NCBI RefSeq assembly: GCF_902635505.1
Contig: NC_045432.1
Span: forward strand, 72,609,823-72,673,822
Direction: 5' to 3'
DNA: 64,000 nt
Origin: Sarcophilus harrisii
Lineage: Eukaryota; Chordata; Mammalia; Dasyuromorphia; Dasyuridae
Of this stretch, positions 40,001-48,889 are shown in pieces (position 1 is the stretch's first letter; every line of letters begins with the position of its first letter). The notes under the pieces were generated by a model. The model saw only the letters and a list, made by a program, of their open reading frames with translations, was not told the origin of the DNA and did no database searches. The translations under genes and the position numbers were made by a program.

Positions 40001-41861
40001 CATAGATTAACTCTCCCAATTTTTAGCTATGTTGCTCCTTGGATGGTTCCTGAGAAACCTGGGAAGACTCATAGTAGTGAAGTGATCAGATCCAGGAACA
40101 CAATACATGTACATAGCAACAACGATACCATAAAGACGATTTTGAAAGACTCTGGTCTTGCAACAATCAATTGCAGTTCCAGAGGACTCCTGATGAAACA
40201 TGCTGCCCATCTCTGGAGATACAGAGAGAGCTGATGAACTCAAGAATACAGAGTGAAGTCTAGTTTTCTGGACATGGACAATGTGGGAATTTGCTTTATT
40301 GATTTACATGTTTGTAACAGATTTTGCTTTTCTTTTTTTTTTTTTTTTTTTTTTTTGCTTTCCCAATGGTAGAGTGGGAGGAGGAGGAAGGAACAAATGC
40401 TAACCTGAAAAATAAAATTGAGTTCAGAAAAATAAGATATTGCCAACTCAATAAGGGACAGAAAGGACCATGAAGATATGGACTGTACTACTTACGATGC
40501 AATTCAATGGATAATTTGTCTTTCAGGTTGACACTTCCAGATTGTACTGCCCTTCTCACAGTAGAAGCATACTCCTGAAAACAAAACAAAACAAAACCAA
40601 CAAAGCATGTAAAACTGGTCACATGCATACCAGATGACAGAAGAGATGTAACAGGGAAATTCTGCTCTTAAATTCAACCCTGAACCAGTTTCTGGGTAGA
40701 CATATAAAGACAGCAACTACTTGGCATTCCATAGAACCATTTCTGCCATTTATTAAGATGTCTAAGTCAAACCAGTACACAGGCTAACCCTCATTCCAAG
40801 AGCTCCAATTAAGGGACTCCTCCCTCCCGGAGGTTTTAGGCCTTCCCCACCAAATGTAACTGCTAAAAGTCAGAAGGATGTCTGATCTGCAAATATTCTA
40901 GATATACAAACTGACTACACTTTGGAAGAAGATTTTTTTTAATCCATCCAATGGCAGTATAATATGTGCCATTTCCCATTAGATGCCACATTTTTTGGTC
41001 CATTTCCAAGTTCAAATGCAGGTATCAAGGGGTAAAGAGGCCCTAAAAGAATATTCAAAAGAACTGTTCTTTCCATTCCCAGGTGGCATTCAGGCTTCAA
41101 CAGGACAACATACTTTAATGTCCATGGAGAAGCGCTATATGTGGTATACTTCTAATTCAGCTCTCAACCTCCTTATATGTACACAATTATTCCAAAACAA
41201 AACAAGCTCAGAGTCCAGCTGAAAAAGGGACTATCAATTATAGTATGACAGGGTGACACAGAAAGAGAATAAAATTTAGAGTCACAGATATTGGGAGGAT
41301 GTCATTGTACTAATCACTTAATAACTATGGAACCTTGGGCAACTCACTTTGCTCCTCTGTCTGGACCTCAGTTCATTCATTTGTTAAATGGTAGAGTTGA
41401 ACTAAAAGTTCTCTAGTATTAGAGAGCACGTTTAGCTCTAAATCTGATTCAATTCAATAAAGACTGATTTTTCTATAATGCACTGTAATAGGCAGTGAAG
41501 ACACAAAGACACAGTTGATGGAGTCTATTCAAAATTGATATTATTGGAAAAAATGGCTCTGAAAAGCACATAGACATGAATAAGGGAAAAGATAACTTCA
41601 ATTAAGAAGATACACAAGTAAATATTACTATATTTGGGTCCTTAATGACTGATTTCCTCTTAAATAATAGTTTTCTATGTGTCACCTGACAACTAAACAG
41701 AATCCTCATGTGTTTGTCTAAAGTCACACAGTCTAAGTAAAAGCCACTCAAACTCAAACTTCACTCATTTGTTCTAATCTTCTAGGATTTCTTACCGGAG
41801 GTAGTCGCAATATAAATTGACTCTCCAGCTCATGGGGAGGATCCTCTTTGTTCTTGCTCAT
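25051..41861 (-). CDS. TAF7L: TAF7/TAF7L, TFIID subunit 7 (complete, 11 coding exons)
   Basis: Coding exons on the minus strand, in transcript order: 41861-41796, 40574-40496, 39166-39033, 35058-34932, 34609-34551, 33129-33057, 32777-32664, 32372-32181, 32035-31923, 29001-28942, 25095-25051 (stop TAA). Phases match at every junction, giving 1062 nt and 353 residues; human TAF7 has 349. The protein begins [15 protein letters not shown] and has the TAFII55 N-terminal domain ([38 protein letters not shown]). It then has a basic [13 protein letters not shown] segment, an acidic stretch ([17 protein letters not shown]) and a C-terminal coiled coil from about residue 280 ending LDLLLEK. The family binds TAF1 in TFIID and restrains its acetyltransferase; human TAF7L is germ-cell biased. 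Minus-strand position between DRP2 and TIMM8A marks it as the TAF7L locus, although its sequence is closer to autosomal TAF7. The open frame may extend upstream of this ATG (see findings). Confidence 0.93.
25331..26036. repeat. Minisatellite, unit about GCTAGAAGGGAGT
   Basis: About 700 bp of degenerate tandem repeats in the last TAF7L intron, 235 bp before the acceptor of the final exon. Units of roughly 10-15 bp, often paired into about 24-26 bp, centre on (G/T)CTAGAAG followed by GGAGT, AGAG or GGT. The TAF7L transcript would carry the complement, a run of CTTCTAG motifs. Confidence 0.95.
26285..26505 (-). repeat. MIR-like SINE fragment
   Basis: Contains CCCTGTGAGATAGGTATTATT, CCCATTTTACAGATATGAAACTGAGGCTGAGTGACTTG-type core and CTGAGCTATTCTGCCATGC end. 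It lies in the last TAF7L intron. Confidence 0.75.
26950..27480 (+). mobile_element. Old L2/CR1-type LINE fragment
   Basis: The plus strand around 27120-27220 translates, with breaks, to a segment like [12 protein letters not shown]...[14 protein letters not shown]. This matches the conserved L2/CR1 end pattern (LLK-LQWLPI...LAFKAL). The flanking pyrimidine-rich text is typical of L2 3' regions. Ancient and inactive. Confidence 0.5.
27640..28460 (-). mobile_element. Old L2/CR1-type LINE fragment with neighbouring L2/MIR-like sequence
   Basis: Minus-strand translation of about 28230-28400 gives [24 protein letters not shown], written here only as its two key parts SDHVIPLLK and GLQWLTI. It is a clear match to the L2/CR1 reverse-transcriptase end. 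The part near 27650-27720 (CCTACTATGTGCAAGACACTG) resembles other old mammalian repeats. Confidence 0.55.
29006..29203 (+). mobile_element. Very short L1 3' end beside a TAF7L splice acceptor
   Basis: A 166 bp L1 3' terminus (29022-29187) ending AATAAAAGGCTATTAAATAAAAAAAT, flanked by the 16 bp duplication AAAATAAGAGATAGAA at 29006-29021 and 29188-29203. Its left edge is 17 bp from the AG of the TAF7L acceptor (29002-29003, exon starting 29001). It therefore lies antisense to TAF7L and inside the splice-signal region. Confidence 0.92.
29429..29608 (-). mobile_element. Short tRNA-derived marsupial SINE with target-site duplication
   Basis: Full-length reverse copy in a TAF7L intron, with the poly(T) side at about 29442-29460 and the 13 bp duplication CTATTAACCCTTT at 29429-29441 and 29596-29608. 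It is sense-oriented relative to TAF7L transcription. Confidence 0.93.
29609..31194. other. TAF7L intron, AT-rich, no element named
   Basis: Contains A/T simple-sequence stretches (TAATAATAACAAATAAT near 29965-30010 and ATTATAATTATATAA near 30985-31035). I see no SINE or coding exon. Confidence 0.4.
31195..31580 (+). mobile_element. L1 fragment with poly(A), internally deleted
   Basis: Landmarks CTACATAAAACTTAAAAAGTTTCTGCACA (L1 ORF2 middle), then AATGCTGAACAAACTGTGG, GGAATATTACTGTGTAGTAAGGAATGACA, and a run of about 20 A at 31560-31579. The usual sequence between the first two is missing. It lies antisense in a TAF7L intron. Confidence 0.7.
33505..33772 (-). mobile_element. Mar1-like long tRNA SINE
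   Basis: Reverse copy of the longer SINE: TCAGTTGTTTCGGTCC, GATTCTTTGTGACCCAATTTGGG, GCAAAGATACTACAGTGG, CTTATTTCATAGATGAGGAACTGAAG, GGATTTGAACACATG and CCACTGTGTCACCTAGCTGCCC appear in order. It lies in the TAF7L intron 5' of the 33057-33129 exon (transcript sense). Confidence 0.85.
33773..34550. other. TAF7L intron, nothing recognised
   Basis: AT-rich intron between the coding exons at 33129 and 34551. No repeat landmarks are visible. Confidence 0.4.
35110..35545 (+). mobile_element. L1 ORF2 fragment
   Basis: Decayed L1 ORF2 sequence (AAAGTTCAATGACATAAAATTTTGAGG, AGAAATGGTCAATTGG, TCATAGGAAATAAACATTTATCAAG) in the TAF7L intron between 35058 and 39033. It is antisense to TAF7L and truncated at both ends. 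Confidence 0.55.
35546..37026. other. TAF7L intron with old repeat remains
   Basis: At 35545-35640 the strings CCAACATTTATTAAGTATGTATTATGTGCCAGG and GCTGTGCTAAAC mark an old L2/MIR-like relic. A C-homopolymer followed by A run lies near 36243-36262. The rest (36300-37026) I cannot assign. Confidence 0.4.
37027..37070 (+). mobile_element. Poly(A)-only retroposition with target-site duplication
   Basis: A run of about 18-21 A (37040-37060) is flanked by the 13 bp direct repeat AAAGAGCAATCTG at 37027-37039 and 37058-37070. There is no element body: only a tail and its duplication. Confidence 0.8.
37559..37620. repeat. Two-copy tandem duplication, about 31 bp
   Basis: The segment CTGAGAATGTTACTAAGCAA occurs twice in a row with matching flanks (GATTT versus GATAT before it). 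One substitution or so separates the copies, so the event is recent. Confidence 0.9.
37700..38480 (+). mobile_element. L1 3' ORF2/UTR fragment
   Basis: Decayed L1 in TAF7L intron: AAAGATTTGGAGC, ACTTTGAGATTTCACCTTGTACC, ACTGGAGTAAGACAGGGACAC, TTTGCCAACCGGACATACCCC, ATTAGCAGAACCAGGAAAACAATATACAC in the order of L1 ORF2 end. Read plus, antisense to the gene. Confidence 0.75.
39960..40400 (+). mobile_element. L1 3' region fragment with internal T run
   Basis: Shows AAGTGATCAGATCCAGGAACACAATACA, CAGTTCCAGAGGACTCCTGATGAAACATGC and CATCTCTGGAGATACAGAG, which follow the pattern of marsupial L1 3' regions. These end in a T-rich stretch (here 40327-40356). It sits between two TAF7L coding exons. Confidence 0.6.
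41245..41455 (+). repeat. MIR-like SINE fragment
   Basis: AATCACTTAATAACTATGGAACCTTGGGCAACTCACTTTGC-type core and TCTGTCTGGACCTCAGTTCATTC tail identify a sense MIR in a TAF7L intron. Confidence 0.75.
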
Positions 41862-42064
41862 CTTGTGCTCTTGATTCCAAAGGGGGAAAAAACCAAAATC
41901 ATAAATAGTCAGTGAAAACCCCTTTTGTTTCCTTCAATTGTTGACCAAAGATTTTATTTTACAAATAGAAGCTGTTTTATAAGCACTCTAACAAGTGCCA
42001 ACGCCAGCACGCTATTTTATACAGCTCAGAAACATTTTATGAGATCCCTACCTCTCTTCTCTAG

Positions 42065-42310
42065 GTGATACAGTGGATAACAATATTGGGCCTGGAGTCA
42101 GGAAGACTCATCTTTCCTGAATTCAAATCCAGTCTCAAGAATGGACATTTCCTAGCCATGTTACCATGGGCAAGTTACTTCCCCCTGTTTGCCTCAGTTT
42201 CCTCATATTTAAAATAAGCTGGAGAAGGAAATGGCAAACCACTGCAGTATCTTGGCCAAGAAAAGCACAAATAGGGTCACAAAGAATTGGACACGTCTGA
42301 AATGAGTGAA
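42065..42310 (+). mobile_element. Mar1-like long tRNA SINE
   Basis: Sense copy: GTGATACAGTGGATAACAATATTGGGCC, GAATTCAAATCCAGTCTCA, GGGCAAGTTACTTCCCCCTG, GCCTCAGTTTCCTCATATTT, GGAAATGGCAAACCACTGCAGTATC and AAGAATTGGACACG in order. Confidence 0.85.
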
Positions 42311-43108
42311 CAGTTCCTCTCTATATAAAAACTGTTTAAACTTCCAAGGAGAATTTAAGTTACACAATATAATTTCTTTTGAAATCAACTAAATATACTT
42401 CATAAAATAAAAACTATCCCAATTACATTCTACGTTCTCATGCAAAGAATAGTTCAACAAAATGAGTATTTATTTTCTCCTCCCCCCACCAAAAAACACT
42501 ATGTCTTCTACAAGAATCACAAACAAAAAAGGAAATAAAATGAGTATTGCGGTGAACACTAAAACCTTTTGGAGCAGTTAGTGTTCTATGATGTTTTGAG
42601 GAAAATATAGTTAAATTTTCCATTATCTGTTCACTTTTCCGGGCTGAAACAAGCTTAAGCATTTATATGGAAAACAGGCAGCTTCTTGTGATTGTAACTA
42701 TTAGTCTATGTCTACCAGGTTTTTTTCATCTTGTAAATGTGCTGGAAGTTATGGTTCAGTTCTTGTGAAGTTATGGCATCAACCTCTTTGCCCTCTAAGC
42801 TAATTATAATAATTAACTAATGGTGAGTGTTCAATTTGTTGATGACTGAAAACTTTATTATATATTGTTATTCCTTAAAAAAAGATGGGCTTAGCTTCCT
42901 ACAATATGTTTATAATAATTTCAACTTCAGCAAATCAAAGCTTATATGAAATGAACTGGAGAAACTTTCTATAAGGAATTCTAGAGCAAATTCTTTTGAT
43001 AGCAAAAACTTTTGTATGATGAATAAATTATTCATCTTCTTACTCTTTTTTTTTTTAAATCATTCCTAAAATTCACTTATTGGATTTAAATAGGGGTATT
43101 ATTTATAC

Positions 43109-43179
43109 CTAGAGTAGCTTGGCTTTCATAAACAGCTTCCTGGATGCCAGAGATCAAAGGTTCTTCAGTCAAAGCACTC
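43109..43179 (-). other. TAF7L: TAF7L upstream exon (5' UTR or N-terminal coding)
   Basis: A 71 bp segment bounded on the minus strand by an acceptor CCCCTTAG and a donor GTATAA. In the frame of the downstream ATG at 41861 it is open (SALTEEPLISG...SQATL) and joins through EHK to MSKNKED if the acceptor at 41871/41870 is used. It may therefore be coding or 5' UTR. Confidence 0.55.
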
Positions 43180-43319
43180 CTAAGGGGCAAAGAGAACACA
43201 ATGTATATACCTTTGATCTGACAATTAGCTTCACAGGTGGATGTCATTAGGGATAAAAGTAAAAAGATTTAATGCTGTGCCAAAAAATCCTTCACCTTAG
43301 ATTAGAGAACATGACAAAA

Positions 43320-43480
43320 AAGAGTGCATCACAGTGGATAAAGTACTGGCCCTGACATCAAAGAAATCTGGATTCAAATCCTATATTTGATGCTTATCAG
43401 CTATATAGACAGAATCAAGTCCTTTAATCCAATCCTTAATTCCATCATTTGTAAAAAGGAGCCAATGTCCGTAGTATCAA
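43320..43480 (+). repeat. tRNA-SINE/MIR-like fragment
   Basis: Contains CACAGTGGATAAAGTACTGGCCC, GGATTCAAATCCTATATTTG and CATCATTTGTAAAAAGGAGCC in SINE order; diverged. Confidence 0.55.
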
Positions 43481-43734
43481 CCTCACAGGGCTAATGTGCC
43501 ATTCAAATGAAAAACTACATATCAGATAACATGTTACAGAACTTTAAAGCTGGCACATGTGTGGAAATACAGACAGACCCATCAGATAGCATTATTTATT
43601 AATTCACAAACCTCAAAAATCTGTAGGTCATGATTGGAATTTGAATTTAAACTTTACCAAAGAGTTCTTAACACGTATGGAACTGAAGAAGTCATATGTG
43701 TGTGGAGGTATTGGTAACTGAAATTCTAAGAATA

Positions 43735-43960
43735 ATTGCAGGTAGCATTTACACAGCACTTTAAGGCTTGCCATTATCTCATGTGATCCTCACAACTCTA
43801 TAATGTAGATGCTGTTATTATCCTCATTTTACAGAGGAGGAAACTGAGGGTGACATAGGTCAAGCGACTAATCCAGTCACACAACTAGCAAGGACTTGAA
43901 ATTAGGTGTTCCCAACTACCAGGTCTGGCACTAGCACTTTATCTATCACATCACTTAGGG
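43735..43960 (-). repeat. MIR-like SINE fragment
   Basis: GCATTTACACAGCACTTTAAGG, TCATGTGATCCTCACAACTCT, TTTTACAGAGGAGGAAACTGAGG and ACACAACTAGCAAGGACTTGAA are in reverse-MIR order. It lies in the first or second TAF7L intron. Confidence 0.75.
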
Positions 43961-45004
43961 ACTGTTATAGGTTCAATCCCTAAAAGGTAACTTAAGGAAT
44001 TTTTGGAAAGGCATGGAAAGCAAAGGGAATTTAATTTAACATTTCATAGTATCATTTTTTACTACCAAAGTCTAGGAAGACATCCAGCACAGGGAGTGGG
44101 GAACCACAAATATATTATATGTGACAGCCTTTTCTTCTCTTCTTGCTTCATACAAATATTTACACATTCTCATATCATTCAAAAACTAAATATAAATGTA
44201 AAGGGGGGGGGGGGCGGGGAAGAGGATAGTCCATTAAAATAAAGCAGATAAAATAAAAGCCACAGTCTGAGGGTTCTATCAGCCACTCCTACCCTCTACT
44301 GATCTAAAAATAAATGTGTGCCAGAGCAATTTCAACTGAAGGCTGCCCACTAGAATGTCATCTAAATTCCTCTGGCAACCCAGATACATATGGGGTTCTC
44401 CTTAGGGGGCAAAATGATTTACTATGAGTTTTCCAATAGGGGAAAAGGGGGGGAGAGCTTATCAAAGGAATATAGGGAATATTTTGATTGAATTTTTTAA
44501 AAAAAACTGACTCCTAGTCAATGAAACGACAAATTTTTTGATGTACCTTTGGAAAAGTACTCCTGTTCTTACTAAACATTCTCATCAGGTTTTATATTTA
44601 GAAATTCTTAAATATTTTATCATACTTTTAAATTAATCTGCTTTAAGTAGATATATAAAGAGTCTACAATGGATTGCATTCATTTGTTGAGTCAAGAAGG
44701 GAAAGTCACTTTGATTTCCCAGCCTTAGTTTACACCTCTTACAACTATACAATTCTCCAGGACTCAATTCTCACCCACCATTCTTTCCAGGCCAGCCTCA
44801 AATGGAGCTTCTTCTGGGGCCCAAGAGTCTTAAAAAGCAGATCTCCCTGATTACCCCCCCCCCCCATCTCAGCAGGGGTTCGAGGTTGGGGGCCCCGGGT
44901 TCAAAGCCTGCCTCCGCACTTTAATGACTTTTGAGGAGGCGGGGCTGAGAAAACTTTTTAAATGATTTTGCTTAGGTCATTTTCACGTACTTGTGATACT
45001 CAAA

Positions 45005-45225
45005 GCCAGGATTCTGAGAAACGGTCAGGGGGCCCATGGTGCCAAAAGGCCGAGCAGCCCTAGCTTACTCCCCACTCCTCCCTCTGCCGAGGAGGGAACT
45101 GAGGCTCTCGGGGACCAGTCCAAGGAGACGCAAGTATTAAGGAGTTGAGGAGAGAATCGAACTCGGGTCCTGAAACTCAGAGCTCTACGCTTCTCCTTGA
45201 ATCACACCGCGTCCCTATTTGGGAG
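45005..45225 (-). repeat. MIR-like SINE fragment near the shared promoter
   Basis: GAGGAGGGAACTGAGGCTC, CAAGTATTAAGGAGTTGAGG and GAATCGAACTCGGGTCC landmarks of an inverted SINE, in the GC-rich flank of the TAF7L first exon. Confidence 0.5.
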
Positions 45226-45433
45226 TAGCCCCTTCCCTTAATCTCAGTTTCCTTTTAAGTGGTAAGTGAGGGGAGTGAAAACAATCGCCTCCGGGGGCCC
45301 TTCAGCTCCTAAACCCATTACATTCCAATTTTCTTCTCGGCTCCCTGCCCCGCCCCCTCTGTTTCTCCTCACAGAAAACCAAAAGCTCTAACTCCCAGGG
45401 GCTACGGGTCGGAACCCGTCCCGGTCCACTCAC

Positions 45434-45600
45434 CGATACCCAAATCCAGAGAGATAAAGCGCCGACGACCGCAAAAACGATCCCGACGAACGTCGAGACC
45501 GCTTAGCAGCCGAACGAACGCCCCACAGGCGACGACGACTTGACGACGACGACGACGACGACGACGACGGCAGGAAGCGCAACGCCCGAGGATCTGGGCG
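45434..45600 (-). other. TAF7L: TAF7L first exon (3' boundary clear, 5' end uncertain)
   Basis: On the minus strand a strong donor (ATCG/GTGAGT) closes an exon at 45434 in CpG-rich sequence. The transcription start is not visible; I place it upstream of the (GAC)n tract. The reading frame ending SGFGYR continues open into the 43109-43179 exon. Confidence 0.5.
45542..45569. repeat. (GAC)n trinucleotide repeat
   Basis: About nine GAC units in the CpG island, preceded by three more (45530-45538). The ACG/CGT class is the rarest trinucleotide repeat in vertebrate genomes because every unit contains a CpG. Confidence 0.95.
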
Positions 45601-45940
45601 GGCACCGGAAGTGTTCGACGGCCCCGCCTCCTCGCTTCGCGAGCTCTGGGCGGGGTTCCGAGTGGAGGCTTGCCCAGAGCGAGGCAGCGGAAGTGAGGCG
45701 GGGTCGGGGAGGCTGCGGGAAGGCGGGATTTTCGCAGGTGCTGCAAGAGGGCGGTTCGCGAGTCTCCCTCCCTTCCTCTTCTCCCTCTCTTCCTCCCTCC
45801 TTCGTCGTGTGGGCGAGGCGAGGTCAGGGCTTGGGGAACACGCGCTCGGCTTTAGGACAAAGGTAGGGGTGGCGGCCGTGAGGGGACTTGGAGGGGGGGG
45901 TGCCAGATGTGAGCAGCTGAGGAGGGCCGGAAGTGAGCCG
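45570..45940. promoter_or_regulatory. CpG-island bidirectional promoter of TAF7L and the NIPA-like gene
   Basis: GC- and CpG-rich sequence between the divergent first exons. ETS-type sites lie at 45604-45612 (ACCGGAAGT), 45687-45694 (GCGGAAGT) and 45926-45934 (GCCGGAAGT). I see no TATA box. A probable NIPA-like 5' UTR exon ends at 45860 with the donor AAAG/GTAGGG. The small head-to-head gap suggests shared, housekeeping-style regulation. Confidence 0.7.
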
Positions 45941-46254
45941 GCCAAAAGCCCTGCCCTCTTTAAGCGTCCCTAACGGTTTCCCATTACATTTTTTTTTTTT
46001 AATTTGTATTTTTCCCCTCCTCATTTTAAAAAAAAATCTGTGTTACCAGGGATGATTCACGGGGGTGGGATGTCTTAGAAAATTAAGACAAAAAAAAATG
46101 TTTTAAGGAAAAAAAAATCTTATGCTGCCCCTTTCGACACAGGGCCCTGCCTTAATGCTTCAGCAGCTTCCACTGAGACAACAGAATTGGGCAGAGTGCA
46201 AACAGCCCTTCGCCCAGCCCCCCACCCCAAAGAAGTTCCTCAGCTTGAAAAAAA

Positions 46255-46641
46255 AATTCCCCTCCAATCACCTGTCCTAAAATATATTTTAAATATATAT
46301 ATTTTAAATAAATATATAAATTAAATACATAAATATATATTATAAATAAATATATATAAACATATATATAAATAAGTATATATATATAAATAATATATAT
46401 ATAAATATATATATATTTTAAATAAATATATAAATTAAATAAATAGATATATATTATAAATGAATATATATAAACATATATATTTATATATATAAATAAT
46501 ATATATATTACATATATATTGTATATTTAAATAAGTATATATATAAATATATATTTTTTAAATAAATATATATATTATAAATAAATATATATAAACATAT
46601 ATTTAAAATATATTTTAGGACAGCATGATTGGAGGGGAATT
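46255..46641. repeat. Palindromic AT-rich repeat
   Basis: The two ends are inverted copies: AATTCCCCTCCAATCA plus a 26 bp arm TGTCCTAAAATAT...AATATAT at 46255-46298 match the reverse complement of 46597-46641, with only a 2-3 base difference between the two parts. The 300 bp between is nearly all A and T and holds about three diverged direct copies starting TTTTAAATAAATATAT (46302, 46415, 46554). It lies in the first intron of the NIPA-like gene. Confidence 0.92.
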
Positions 46642-46683
<42 letters not shown>

Positions 46684-46920
46684 TACACACTATTTTAGAC
46701 ACTATTACAATATAAATAATTTATATATGAATTATTTTTATTTTATAAAATACATTATTTTTATTACAGTTAAATAACATAAATTATTTTATTTTGTAAA
46801 TAAAATATTTTGTTTTATTATAATATGAATGATTTTATATATAAATACACACACACACACACAAATATATATATTTATATATATATATATATATTTTTTT
46901 TTTTTTTGAGAGAGAGAGAG
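46641..46920. repeat. (TA)n(CA)n microsatellites
   Basis: TA then CA runs at about 46641-46690, an AT-rich spacer, and a second CA/TA/T/GA cluster at 46845-46920 ending in GAGAGAGAGAG. They abut the palindromic repeat. Confidence 0.9.
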
Positions 46921-47931
46921 AATGAATCTTCCCCCAGAATTCAGTTTCCCACCTCTCCAGGCAGGCAGCCTTTCATTCTCCAAACAGAATGTTTTCCCTC
47001 CTTTCCACCAAATGGACATTGGATGAGATTTGGTGTCCCAAGCACTGGTTTTTAGGGTGCAGGCATGAAAGACATCACTGCAATCTAGTTGGGAAAATAA
47101 AACCTAAAGGTGGGAAGGGACAGTGGAACTGTGCTACATGGAGGAGTGAGTAATGTGACTAAAGAAAATGTAGATTTTATTGGTTCATTTTTATAATCTG
47201 TATCTTTAGAGTAACATTTAATCAATGGAATTTTTTTGTTTTTATTAAGTTTTTATTGCTATCTTTTGTTTTTTATGTCACCATAATTTACCAGTCATCC
47301 CATCTCCCAGAGAACCAGCTTATGTAATACTGTATTTAAGAAATAAATAAAAAGGACTCATAATAACTGATCAATACAACAAAAATAAAGCTTGAAAATA
47401 TGGACAAAAGTACAGCATTTGTGGACCTCCCACTTCTGCAGAGGAGTGGGTATCTTCTCATATTTTTTCTTTAAACTCATGCCTATTCTTTATAATTTTG
47501 CAACTAAAATTCAGGGGTTTTATTTCAAATTTTAATTTTAGTTACATTTGGAATGTTTTTATGCTGGTGGGGAAAAGTCTTATGATTTTATATTCAATAA
47601 ATGTTTATCTTTTTTTTTTAATTGTCTTGATTTTCACCCCCAACAAAATATGTTGGGTGAGCCTTTGGTGTTAATTGAATTATAAAGAAGATGCATGTAG
47701 TAGAAAATCAAAGAAGGATTATTTACAGCTATATTAGAACTTGAGAAATGGGCAGAACTAATACAGGTGAAAAAATGAGTGAAAGAATATATAAATTTGA
47801 ACATAGTTATGGGGTTAAGAATGGAGAATTAAGAGAAGAAGAGAGGGGAATTGGAATAGGTTAAAACAGACTAAAAATAGAGATTAAGAAAATAAAGACA
47901 CTGAAACTTGAAATTGGAAGATGGCAACTGT

Positions 47932-48070
47932 TTTTTTTTTTTTTTTGAGGGGCAATTGGAATTAAGCGACTTGTCCAGGATCACACAGCTAGTAAGTGTT
48001 AAGTGTCTGAGACTGTATTTGTACTCAGGTCCTCCTGACTCCAGGTCTGGTACTCTATCCACTGTGTCCA
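47932..48070 (-). mobile_element. Short tRNA-derived marsupial SINE, diverged
   Basis: T run, then GAGGGGCAATTGGAATTAAGC, CACACAGCTAGTAAGTGTTAAGTG, GTACTCAGGTCCTCC and CTCTATCCACTGTGTCC. It is more diverged than the other copies, and its 5' end (right side) is cut. Confidence 0.85.
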
Positions 48071-48872
48071 AAAGATTGGAACTATTCCAGGACAGCCATT
48101 TTACAAACACTGGCACGTTGGATTTATTCTGTTCTGAGTGTTGAGCCATATCACTGGAGAGTTACTCTAAATTACTAGAAGCTAAGTCCAAAAGCAGGAC
48201 TGATGAATAGATATCCATCTGTGTACACATACAGGCATATATGCACAGTAAGCACATGTAGTGTTTTTTCTGTGTTCTTTCATACAGTGCTTCTGTTGCC
48301 TGGAATAAGGTCCTTTGGACTCTTTTTTCCTCCAAAAACTCGGTCTCTTTCATGGTGGCAAGCAGACAGCACATGTGTGGCACTCTCTATTTAAATTTCC
48401 TAGTCAGCGCCTTAGTTAAGAAATGCTTATGGATGAGGAGGAGGACAATGTGCTAGTTAGTTTGCCTGTCTGAAAAATCAACTTTAAAAACACACTACAG
48501 CATTTTAATCCTTTCAGGCTGCTTAAACAAACTTAAAACATTTAAACAACTTCAAGGAAAAAGCCAGCCACCTGTCTGTTGTTCAGGGATGAAATAATAA
48601 GGTGATATGCACAAGAACAAGGGTTGAAGTTAATGTAGCTTAATTATCTTAGTAAAAATCAAATGGTCACAGTGAAGAATAAAATTACTCGATTTGCTGA
48701 ACTGTCTTAAGTCGTTAAGACTTTTTTTAACCTGCCACTTTGAGAACAGTGTTGTCCCTCAGAAGAAGGAATCTTAGGCATCTGAGATCTTCATGAATCC
48801 ACAGTGTATGTAAATGCTGAACTTGGTGGAAGGGAAAGTGTCCTCAAATTTACTTTTTTAAAATCTCAACAG
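48071..48872. other. Intron of the NIPA-like gene, nothing recognised
   Basis: AT-rich sequence up to the acceptor CAACAG at 48867-48872. No coding-like frame or SINE core is visible. Confidence 0.4.
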
Positions 48873-48889
48873 GACCAGTGCTGGCCAGA

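Noticed and set aside
45540-45973. Plus-strand open frames of 108 and 120 codons at the CpG island
   Set aside because: CpG-island composition leaves few stops on either strand; they overlap the promoter and include (ACG)n as poly-Thr. I prefer a non-coding 5' exon of the NIPA-like gene.
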